Assembly: GCA_904066235.2 (NCBI GenBank)
Contig: CAJFCV020000005.1
Coordinates: 4,025,501 to 4,089,500 of the forward strand
Length of the DNA stretch: 64,000 bases
Source of the DNA: Bursaphelenchus xylophilus
Taxonomy: Eukaryota > Nematoda > Chromadorea > Rhabditida > Aphelenchoididae
Reading direction: 5' to 3'
Shown: positions 20,413 to 32,400 of the stretch, in pieces
Layout: every line of letters starts with the position of its first letter
How positions within the stretch are numbered: position 1 is the stretch's first letter
Made by a program: the position numbers and the translations under genes
Notes under the pieces: generated by a model
What the model was told of the DNA's origin: nothing
The model's input: the letters and a program-made list of their open reading frames with translations, nothing else
Database searches by the model: none

Positions 20413-23400
20413 TCACATATTTTTATTGAGATGTCCGTTCGAAGCTCGAGTTAGACTCTTCCTTTTGGCCTGCTGACTGTAGCCGGCTTTCATCGAGTCC
20501 ACCAAAAACGAGGTCAGCGCTATGTAGGCTTTGAAGGCTTCACGTTTTCCTCGCGTCGCGTCGGCCTTGGAAATGGCTTCGGTTAGCGCCACGCCCAAAT
20601 CGTCCCAAATACTGCTGGCGCCGGGACCGCAAATCGAAAAATGCTGCTCCCCAATGTTTACTAGCCGTTCCTAAAGCAATATAATTTATAGTTTACACTC
20701 CGAAAATGGTTTTGTATTGTGTTTTAACTCAAAAAGATTGTCTATTTCTAAATTACAACACAAAATTTGAATTATACTACACGTCAAACCAAGATTTTAA
20801 TTTTCTTACCTGCGAAATCTTACACGGTGCATTCAAGTCTTGGATGCTGAGGTCATAGAGCTCAATGAGCTGCTTTACATGTTCCTTGATGTCGTAGCAC
20901 TTATTCGCCGAGAACCCACCGACTATACTTGTTTTTTGGAAGAGCTCTTTGACTTTCGGACACCTCTGCGAAAGCTCTCTGAAATTGTAAAAACACGTGA
21001 GGCGATGTTCATGAACACATTAATATATATTGAAAAATCTACTTTGAGAGTGCTGTCAACGGTTTTCAATAATAAGTCTTACAGTAACCCACCTAAAAAC
21101 AGCCGTAAAAACGCTGGACTTCATTTTGGGCCATGTTTGTGTGAGCATTAGAGTCTGATAACTGGTCAATTTGAGATGTTCCTGTAGAGTGAGTCCGAAA
21201 TCACCGGTCTCTGCGAAGTCTCGAGTTGCCCTGCTTATCCGTGTTCGCGCGTCTTGTCGCTGAAATTGCAAGATCGTAATTTTTCGGAAGAAAAAAATAA
21301 CTTTTTATTTAAAAATCTTATTTTTCCGGATCCGGAAGCCCTACCTCATCTCCAGTGGCGCCGTTCATCATAGCGAAGCCGGACAGCGAGAGTTTGTGGC
21401 CGTTGGGTGCGTTGAGAACTCCGGTCCTTGCAGCCAGATGCTGAAGTCGGCGCTGCTGACTCTCGTCCACACTCATGCGCCGCTGTTGACGGCGAGGCAC
21501 GGAGAGGTTGGTGGGCGATCGGGCGGGGGAGATCTGTGGGGATGGCGGGCTCTGGACTCCCAAGGAATTACGGCTCGGCTAAAACACGGTAGTCAGAGAC
21601 TCGGAAAACACTTTTCAATCAATTTGCGAGCATTCTCCGACTTGAAAAGATTTGAACAAAACAGGAAAAGACTTCAAAATGGACTTTTCAAAGGCAAGAT
21701 TAACCTTCAAAAAGATAAAGCCCTCAGGGGTTTCAGCCATTATCTTTCAGCCCTAAGAAAGAAGAAAACAACCAGATTAGCCGGGAAAGTAATACTTGAC
21801 AACTTGTGGCTTCTCTTTCTATCCAATATTCAAATGGCAAACAAAAAACGAATACAAATATCACACGAACAGGCCACACAACGACCTCACAGAGCGCTAA
21901 ACTGTGGTTTCGGAAGAGTTTGGAAAAGTGAGCACATGTGGGAGTGTAAGTGACATGTTTAGAAAATTGAATTGTAAACAACAGTTTGGAGGATGATGAG
22001 GCCTAATTTGAGGTTGAAGATCAAAATTGGAGGAGTCCGGAGGGATTGTGAAAAGTGTGATTACAATTGAAAGTTAAGGCCGTCTTTTGGGGCAAGTTTT
22101 TAATTCCTCAAAATATTGATTTTTAACTTTAAAACTTCGATAGAATCTCGGCAAAAATTAAGCTAAAATGTCGAGTATGCGTCAACAAATTGCAGCCCAA
22201 ATTTCAAGCCTGCGGGTTGTACTTGGACCATTTTTTAGACTGATTGGCCTTTGAATTTCACTCGGAATGTCATCCGAAATAATGAAAAGGATTTTTAATT
22301 CCAAAAATGGACCCTAAATAAAATAAAAATGCTCGAGATCACATTCTACCATAAACAATCCCACTAAAAGATTACCAAAATTCCCACTCACCCGTCGGTT
22401 CGCGTCTGTGGTGCTCTTGGAGCGGGCGCCGAGTCCACTCGCGCCTTCCGAATCCTCGTTCTCCGACTCAAACAGCGACGGCGACAACGTGCATTGGGAG
22501 GGTTTTCGTCGCGGTTCGGATGAGTAGGACTGAAATGGAAGACATGTACATATAACATATTAATCGACTGAATTAACTTTTGTTTTTTTTTTGGGGAGAG
22601 GGAAAGTCTCTCATTCCGCATTAATGAAAGCACATAAGGCGGCCGGAAAAACAGAGGGAAAGGGTCGTCAAAATGTAAGTTGTAAGAGAAGATGGATGAG
22701 GCTGCGGTTTGGAGGCCAAAAAAAGGGTATACATAGCCTGAGGGAAGGCTGTAGAATCAGCTTTATTATGCATAACTTTGTATAAAATTCAAATATTTAA
22801 ATTTTTTCCAAAAAAAATGTTTTGTTCTTTTGAATTTAATCGAGTTCCCATTTGCAAAATAACAACTCTGCGGCTTCGTTTTTGCAAGACGACATTAGTA
22901 CTATATACCTTCAAAAACGGCAGTATTTATCTTACTTTACATTCACATCACGTTTATGTAAATAATTTGGAAATTCGGAACGTTTGTTTTATCTCTGCGT
23001 GACATTGTTTCGTGTGAAGCAATGAATTATTCACAATATCAGGTACAAAGGCTGCAAACGGAATTGTAGCGAAATACGGTAGGCGAAAATGTGAAAGTTT
23101 GGAAAAGACACGCCAGCGCCTTCATACAAAATGTGTTTGTTTTCCAGACATCTTGCCGTTCAAGGCCATAAATACGCATCTACAAATAGCTTGTTCTCTG
23201 GTTTTCAAGTGCCGTGAAAGACGAGAGATTGTGGGGAATTAGGAGAGACGGCCAGGTGAAAAATTTTGGTGATGACTTTTAACAATTTATTGTGCCTTCA
23301 AAGCAAGAGCAAGGAGTCTCTCAATTACTTTAAAAATGCTATCGGTCTGTCGGGAAAATAGTGAATAAATAATGCAGCGGCAAAATCAAATTTTCCTTTA

Positions 23401-26400
23401 TTTCAGCGACGCAATTGGTACAGCGACATTGAGCTCACTATATGTCCCTGACAAACTAGTAATATCTGCTAAGGAATGTCGGTAGAGATGAAAATAATCT
23501 CAAAAAACGACAGCCACTTTACAAGTCAACGGCAATTGCAACAGCCGATCAAAAAAACTGCTTCCAACATATTCCATACTTTCAAAAACCATCACTCCAG
23601 GAAGCCCCAACACCCTTACAACCGTGTGGTCAGCCAACACTAAACATCAAAATTCTTACGAATTCAACGAAAAATTTGAAACGTCTGTAGGGGAATGCAA
23701 GCCGCCAAAACAGCCCACCTTTTTCTGACAGCTACTCGGTTTACTTCTTCTTCTGAAGAATTCGCAAAATGCGGCGCAGAAACAATGGGGAAAGTGGGCC
23801 GTTTTCAAGGTGTGGTTCGTATCTTGAGTCAGTCGGATAAATTCTTTGGAGTTTGCCAAAAGTCCCTCCAAAAAGGCGAATAATCACTCAAGTACTTTGG
23901 GTAGGGCACTTAAAATGCTGCGTTGGAGCAAAGGGAAGTAAAGTTGGAAGAGTGTGAGCAAGAATGGAAAAATGATGACAAAGAAAGAAGGATATGTTGA
24001 CAAAACTTGGAAAGCACTGAGGAAACATTTTCAAAGCTATTTTTAGCTCATGCTATGCAGATCAAGAGCCTGCAAAATTCTGAAACTTTGACGTTGCATA
24101 AAGAGTTTACAAACACATAGAAAAAAAGGTTTTTTCTCTGACCATCTCTCCCCATTTTCCTTAGTCTCTTCTCTTTACAGAAAGTTGAGACTTATGCAGT
24201 TTCTGCAATGCTCAAGCTAAGATTTTCAGCAATTGAAACCTACAAGTATCAAAAATCATAAATTTCAAGAAAATCAAAGCGCCGTACCAAGAGCAATTCC
24301 GTTGCTTAAAGTAAACTATGCAAGCTAGCCCCACGCCAAATCACCGAGTATTTCCCTACAGTACTTTCCCAGCCTCAGGTTACACCACGTTTGAGCTGTG
24401 TTTGTAAACACACCCTCAAGTGCGGTTACGAATATCCAAGCAACCGAAACGAAGGAAAGGCTGCAAGAAATGGGGATGATATCATGAACAATGACCTGTT
24501 GGTAAGCAGTTACAAACAGCAGAACCTAGAGACGAAAAATTGAAGATAAACGTCAGAAATGGGTGATAAAAAAGGTTAAATAAACATGGTCCCTTCAGAG
24601 AGCGGAGGAGCTAAAAACCAGGAGAAATTCGGAAATTTTGGCGCCTTCGGTTAGCATAGAGGTGCATCAAATTTCGGTAAAAGGTTCAAAAACGTGTTTT
24701 AGATGACGAACCAAGATCAAAAAATAAGCCATCAAAGTCTGGAAGTCAAAGTGTGTCATAAACTTGACAAGATATATGCTCTACAAGGCCTACATAAAAT
24801 CATACCGAGACCTGCTACTAAACATTATTCGGCATTAATTAAGCTGTTGACTCTCAGACAACAAACCCGGCATCATTCCGTTCTCTTCCACTCTGTCTAC
24901 GTTACGGCCAAAGAAAGCTTAACCAACCTTCACACAGGAAGATTATAGAGGTCTCGGAAGTTAGCAGACTGCCCGCTAATTAGAGCCTGAAAAGAGAAAA
25001 TACAAAGCATCGCTACCTGATTTAGAGATGATTACAATGTTTTGGGAATACGGGAACAACAAAGGAACGTACCCCCACCCTTTCGTCAACTACAAAAGCC
25101 AGTCAAAACACCGCAAGGTCATTTAATCGGAGATCTCCTAGGGTTATTTATAGATTTTTTGCATTTATATAAAGTTACTCAACAAACAGAACAAAAAATG
25201 GCAATAATCGGAAAAGTCTGGGTGTAAATTGGCTCCTAGGAAGGGAGAAATGTAGTTTACCATAGGACATAATGATTACTTTTAATTATTTTTTCGATTA
25301 CTGCACTTTTAACATTCAAAATTACCGTAACTCGCCGTCGAATTCTCAAATGAGCCATAGCTACAATCTTCTACAATATGAAAAGATTAATATTCAAATA
25401 GACCCGACTGATAGTTAGTTACCAAAGTTAGTGGAATGACATCAATACGGATCGTTCTTAGAGCGAAATAAGGCTTTATCCGAGATATCCGGTTTAGAAT
25501 TTAGGGGCAGAACTTCGCGACAAAACCAAATTTTAATCCAAAAAATCTCATTTAAGATTTCGAAGAAGTAAAGTTTGATATCAAATATTGGATTACAAAA
25601 AAGGGAAGATCTGTCTGATGTAGTGACAGGAAGTGGAAAAGGTTGAGTTTTTAAAAGGTCATGCCGGAGTTGCTATTGCAGCCTTTGTAAGGAAACATGG
25701 TTTTCAAGTACATTTTTTCAAAATTATGCGAGGTTATAGCAAAAACTTCAGATATAAATGTTTTAAAAAGTTAGAAGGATCGCATATGCAAAAAAAATGA
25801 AGCCAGCCGCACCTGGACCCAAAATTGGTCCCGCAACGACAACCCGTAACCTGCTATTTATTCATACGAGAGCAATTTGAAAAGCACCCGTGAGGATTTT
25901 GACTATTATCATCTATTACCAGTCTGGAAAAATAGAGAGCGCTCTGTCGTATTGAAAATCGCAGAAAGTCGAGAAAATTAACTGTGTCGTGACAATAGTA
26001 AATACCTACAGGCTTTACACTAATTTTGCAAAACGAGCTCCATGGCAAGCAGGTTAATTTTAAAACAAATGGATAGATATTACATATTACACTGCGACGT
26101 CTGTTGAGAAATTAATTTCGGATCGTACACAAAAAATATTAATAATAGCTGCTGAACTTTTGATATAAAACTGCCGTGGCTATACGTTTAGCATGATGTT
26201 TAAACATGTAAATCATTCTATGCCTTTACAGAATTAGCTTCACTTTTTTACCCGTCTTATTCGACTGTTCTTTTGCCCTCGAGATCTCTATCCCAAACGT
26301 TTCCTTGAGGCGCCCTCCTTGAATATCCGATACCCAATTCCATTCTCTATTCCCCACCCCCATCACCTACCACATGTCGATAGTCATAATAACCGTATCC

Positions 26401-29400
26401 CGGTTGATATCGGAAGTCATTCATATCTGGGCCGAGGAAGATGTCTTCAGAATACAGGACAGATGTGACTTTAAGAGTATCGCTTTTCGGTTTCTTCTCA
26501 ATTACCGTTTGCCGGAGGGGAGGAGCGACGAAAAAGGAAGGGAAAGGCACTTTAACCCGTTGCTATCTCACATTTACAAGGTTTCGGACAAAAAACTGTT
26601 TGAACAGGACCAACAAGACGGCGAAATTTTGAGAGGGAGCAGAGAAAAAAAGGAAGATGAGAAATTGTAAATAAAATAGCTGAAAAGTAACAAGATATCG
26701 GAAGAAAAAAAATAAAGTGAGTGAAAAATAAAGAGACTTGCAGAGAGTGTTTTGAAACGCGAAAATACGAAATTTTAAACCAAAGTATTTGCAAGAACTC
26801 CAAGAATGCCTGAGGCCGACCAGTTCCGAAGTGACGTGCAGATGCCCTCAAGGCGGAAATTTGATTTGTCGATGAAAAACTTGAAGAGCCCTCTTGTAAA
26901 CACTACTTTTACAATTTCTCTTTTACAAATTGTTTGAATGACATTATTTTGACATTAATTGTTATATAACAAAGTGCAAGTTTTGTGTTGTCAGCGCCGT
27001 TAAACACCCCGAGACCCTGTCGTTTTACACCTGTAATTACAATAGAAAATGACGTGCCCGGAAAGGGGCTCATAATTGGCGGAGGATGGGAATAGTAAAT
27101 TGCCGGTGGGCTAAATGTAAATAATATTTAGCGACTGCAGAACTGGGTAATTGAAGGGTCAATGTAGCAGGAATATGATGATTAAACGCATAGGTTCTGA
27201 GAATATCTTGGTAAAATATTATTTGCAATCTAGGCTTACAGTATGTTCGAAAAACGGGATTTATAAAGTTTTCGATTTTTTCAGATGACAATAGGACACC
27301 GATTACTAAAAATGAGTCCAAATAGTGCCTACAAAATTTTGCTTTATTCAAATATCTCAAAGTTCGCATATGTAAAGCTGAACCCCGGTTTTTCACGGCT
27401 CAGTTTCCATAATTTTTGGTCTAAAATGTTTTGTAAATATCTCAGGCGGCACGACAAAAACGAGGCCGACATTTTCAAATATTGAAAAGTCATCTAGGGA
27501 GATTGGAAAGCAGAAATCTTGTGGGACATTTGTGGTATATCAATTAATGAACATACCATTACTTTGACCGCAAAACAGGAGTCAAAGTGTTTTTAAAATA
27601 GCCTCACATATCTCTCCGTCACGATTCCCATCCCAAACAGTTTCCAAATTAGCCAATCTCTCTCTCCCCAACCCACCTCCCCTGCCCTTTTCATAGGTCC
27701 AAATAAATCAAAGACCTCCCGACGAGCTCACTTAGTCTCCCCGGTTCTGGGACCCTCATTCATGTCATCGTTACAAATTAGCCGTGATATCATAAATGGA
27801 GTCGTGGGACGGACATCAAGGTATGCGGGGCAGACGCCTTCCGAATAATCTGTTTTTAGTCTGCTCGCCCGCACTTGACGTGTGATTTGGCTTGGCAAGA
27901 AGTTTTTTGCTTATTCTTTTGGTGCCGAAAACAGGACGTGTTTTCGAATTTTGAGGCACTTTTGAATGGAAAGTCGTTCCGGGTTTAGGTGGACATGGTC
28001 AGCAAAAACTGTAATATCTAAAGCCAGAGAAATTTTTCATAAAATTTTAGTTACAGTATTCGTTTGAGCCGTAGATCAACGATAACAGGCCAGAATTTTG
28101 GGCCAAAAAAACAACCAACGATGATTTTTGGAAACGGTAAGCAAAAAATCTCAAAAACGCTATAGAAAATTGTAACCTGAACCTATCCCAAATACCATAA
28201 AATAATTTGAAGAATATTGGGGCACATTATCCTATGTGCCCCAATATAGTAAAAAAATTGATTTCCCTATTTTTTACTACCAAATCCTCTAAATTTCCCT
28301 TCTCCACACCCAAAACTTACCCTCCGCATGGTCCCGACAAATATTTCTCTCGTTTTTAATGCTCAGATAACTTCAGATGTCCCTTTTATATCTCCAAGAC
28401 AAGTTATTTATGGCCCTCTTACAATTAAACCTTGTTTTTGCCTCAAAAAATGACGGGATTTGAAAGAAAAAGTTATGCCGGAAACCCGTAAAAATAAAAA
28501 ATCAAAAACCGGTTTACCCTTCGAAGGTGGCCATATTTTTGGGCAATTTAACAAAGGTTAGGGCGTGTTTGGATGGGAAAATTGGCCCGACGAATTTTTC
28601 AATTTTTGCAGAGAAAAAATAAAAAAAAAAGATTTTTATTTTTTTTTTAGATTTTTGGCGGAAAAAATTAAATCTTAATCAAAAAATTTAAATTTCTGCT
28701 TAAAAAATATAATCAAAAATGACCCTTTATGGCCAAAAATACACAAAATTTGCTTTAACGATTTTTCAAAAATTTGACCCAAAGAATTTTTGCGAAATTC
28801 ATCCTTTTATGGCCACAAATGTGGCCTCAAATGTTGAGAGGACCGTCGGGTAAACCAATATCACTGTATTAAGTTTTTTGAAATGCTCTCCGGTTTCACA
28901 ATTTCCATTGTTTGTGCAGAAGCCACCCTCTCGGACATTCGAAACCCATTCAAAGAAGACTTGGAAACGTTTGGAAACTCAGGTGAAATAACCGACTTGA
29001 AAGGGAGAATGGGCAAGAAAAGTTGGCTGGCCAAGCGAACAGAAGAGATATATGCGTATAGGTGGTAGGTACGTCAGTAAAAATGGCGGAAAAAAATTTT
29101 GGAGACATGTTAGAAAGCGATAACAAAACTCTTTCCATCCCAACTTAGACCAGCAACTCTCGTCCCTAAAACAACCTTCCGTGAGCCCCCAGGGTCTTTT
29201 CCATATCCTCTTTTGGAACATACCACCATGAAAACGTATGAAATCCCGGCGAAAACACTTCCTTTTTCGGGGAAACCTCAAGAACTCGCCATATTTTGTC
29301 ATAAAAGAACCGCCGACGAATAAAAAAAATTTTTTTTGATTCAATTTGCTCATAGTTTGGGGTTAAACCCTCGCCGGGCAATTCCGCATTCAAAAACCTG

Positions 29401-32400
29401 GGTTGTTATGAGAGAAAGTGCAGCCACGTCAAGTGCTTTCGTGGATAAATACTGTAGGAGAAGAGCCTTCAAAAGGCATTCAATACAACTTGATGATCAC
29501 GAAAATACGTTTCAGGGCGAACAAAATGACGAGTAATGGAAAACAAGAATGTTGGGGGAGATCGGAATGTTGGTCTACAGTAACTTGAAGGTGAATTTTG
29601 ATGACTTGATTTGAGGATGATTGAGATTTTTATGCTAATTGAAATTCAAGTTTGTAGGAATTTGAGGCTTTTTTACTATCTATTATACAAGATGGTAAAT
29701 TTGGCTGGATTAAAAGTTAATAGCCCTAGATAAAAATAAAGAAAACAAGACGCAGTATTTCCTGCAGCTTTGGAAACAAGCCAATTTTTCTTTCCGTGAC
29801 TTCATAGAGGCCATCCTTTACGTTTTCCTTACAAGACCCCATTAATAAAAATTAAACTCTAGAATCCCCCTGATCCTCTTAAAGTCAACTTTTCAAATCA
29901 TCTACGTCGCTCCGCATCATACAAAATACAATTTCAACACCTCTCTAAATCATCTTTTCTGCGAATAATCCGCACCATCTCGTTCAAAAGTAGCCTTACG
30001 TGATGTGGATCATCATCATTTTCGCCCATCCACAATCTCATCTTCCATAAGCGGGTTTGTGGGTTCAAAAAGAACAGAGGAAAAAGAAGACGAATGTTGT
30101 TTTTGGATGAAATTTCAAAACAATGCCGCGGGGCCGTACGCGGGTCCAGTCTTGAATGCCGGATTTACGGTAGGCCGCAAAGAACGGAAGATTTTGCATA
30201 AACAACACGAAAAATGTGCGGATTTTTTTGGACTTTAGGAGTGGGGGAAAACCGTGGAAGTTCAAGGAGACAAAAATTTAATTTTAGGGAAAAATGGGGC
30301 CTGCTTTCTATCGCAGTAGGAAAACTCTGTAAGGAAAGTCATCGATAAAATATTTCAAAATTTTGCATATACGTTTGTCAGAATATTCCATGGGTTTTGT
30401 ACTACAGTGACGGACCTGATCCAGTGGAAAAAAAACGTATCATTCTTCATTCGGGAAGCATCAAAAATGTGGCAAAATGCTTCCCTCTATAAGTAAAAAA
30501 AATTCGTCTTGAAGGGCGCGCGTTTTGCCTCACAAAAAGAGCGGGCCCGCTTTTTAAATCGGAGTCTTTTCAAGGAAGCATTTTGCCACATTTTTGATAC
30601 TTCCCAACTGCAAAATGGTACTTTTTTTGCCGCTGGATCAGGTCCCCCACTGTATCTTAATTGCTGAAATGTTTGCTTACTATTTGTCAACGCTGCGTAA
30701 ATTTTAAATCATCTCTATCGGGGTAAAGCTACGACAAACTCCCCTGTAATTCTAGAATTCATAAATTGAACAAACTCCCAAAAATATCCACCCATTTTTA
30801 GCGTCGGATTAAATTGTAAACTCTCATCATAATAATGATCCCAGCCATAATCCCTCTACAGTACCCTTCGGACAATAAAATACAAATCCCATGGAGAATT
30901 GGGGAGCAAAGGACGGTCACCACACCCGTATTTTTCGGGCCCGCTATTTACCGTTAATATCAAATTTGCTTTCGCCAAAAATTGAAGAGTTCACATAGAA
31001 TGCGGGCCGTCTGGAGATGTTTTCCAAAAAAAAGCGGAGAGAACTTGCAGAGAATGACATCAGAAACGGATGCAATCCCCTCAGGAAACAGTTAGGGCAC
31101 GTTGTGCTTGAAACCGTTTGGAAACAAGGCTCGTTAACTCTAATCCGCGGAGATTTGGGGAGGATAATAGAGAAGATTAAGTTCAAAAATAAGAAAATTG
31201 TTTCGGGGGCGTACAAATCTTAGAGTATAAATCTGTAGGCTAACATTTTTGTAAAAAAGTTATTTTTGGAAATGTCAGCAGCTTCTACAGCCCTTAGATT
31301 TTGCAGAGAGGCTGCACCTGAACCTCGTATTAATCCATGAAAATTTTAGCTCGTATTTTTCAAGGAATAGCCATCAATTCAACCATTGTTGTGGATTAGA
31401 TAGACTACGTAAAATGATGAGAAAATTGCCGATCCAAAGCTTAAAGGCACTGCGTGCCAAAACGGATAATATTTATTTTCCTGTGGCTTCAGAATTAATT
31501 TAAAGACCTCCCGAATCCGCCCTTCCCACGGGTACAGCTCCAAAATGTCGCGAGATACCAACAACTACGAAAAATTCCCAAATACCTTCTTTTTTTTATA
31601 TTGTACAATCAATTTTAAACAAAGTTGTTGCAGTAATAAATCCTATTTTTAAAATCTCTAAATCCCATTTGGGCCCCATTGAAACCTAGATCCCAATTAA
31701 AGCGGCCTTCGAAATTAAGTTTGGACTTGGTTTGCAAGCGGAAATTGAGTCAACTTAAAAGTGACGAGGACCTAAAGGAATCAGAGAAAGTTCGTTATGC
31801 AAATTCCATTAAAATGTGCAGCAAATTGCAACGAGATGAAAGGGCGAGAGTAAAAAAACAATTTTGATCTTGATAAGAAAGAAACGAAACTTTTTCGGAG
31901 GCTAAAAGCAGCATTTTTTGGGTTTCAGTGTCCAAAAATAAAAAATAAATATTCCAGAAACCAAATTACTTTCTTGCTAAAAATTTTGTTGAAAAATAAA
32001 GGTTCTACAATAAAAATAAAGGTGTAAGTCACAACATTACCATAAATTATAAAGACGACTTAATCTAGACGTACAAGACTTTAGAACTTATGGACGAAGC
32101 CTGGTTTAGTAAATATCCCTATTTATACCATCCGCCCTTAAGCTTTGCGCCTTTTATTCCGGAAATTGGAATTAACTCGCTACAGATTTATGAGGCCTAA
32201 AAATAGAGCGGGGCCCATTTTGATAAAACAAAGGAAAGCTTCATGTTTTCGGTAATGTATAAACAGGAAAACCATCACTGTAATAAAATTTTTTTCAAGC
32301 ATCCACAGGATTTTCAGAATGATTTTTACGTTACTCTCCAAAAATTTAGAGGATGATAAAAATCCAAAAATGACAAAAATCAAAGATCTTTTGAGGTTTT

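Noticed and set aside
28500..28860. Possible inverted repeat with GGTTTACCC ends
   Set aside because: Only about 9 bp of the termini match well; arms diverge quickly, so it is not a supported element.
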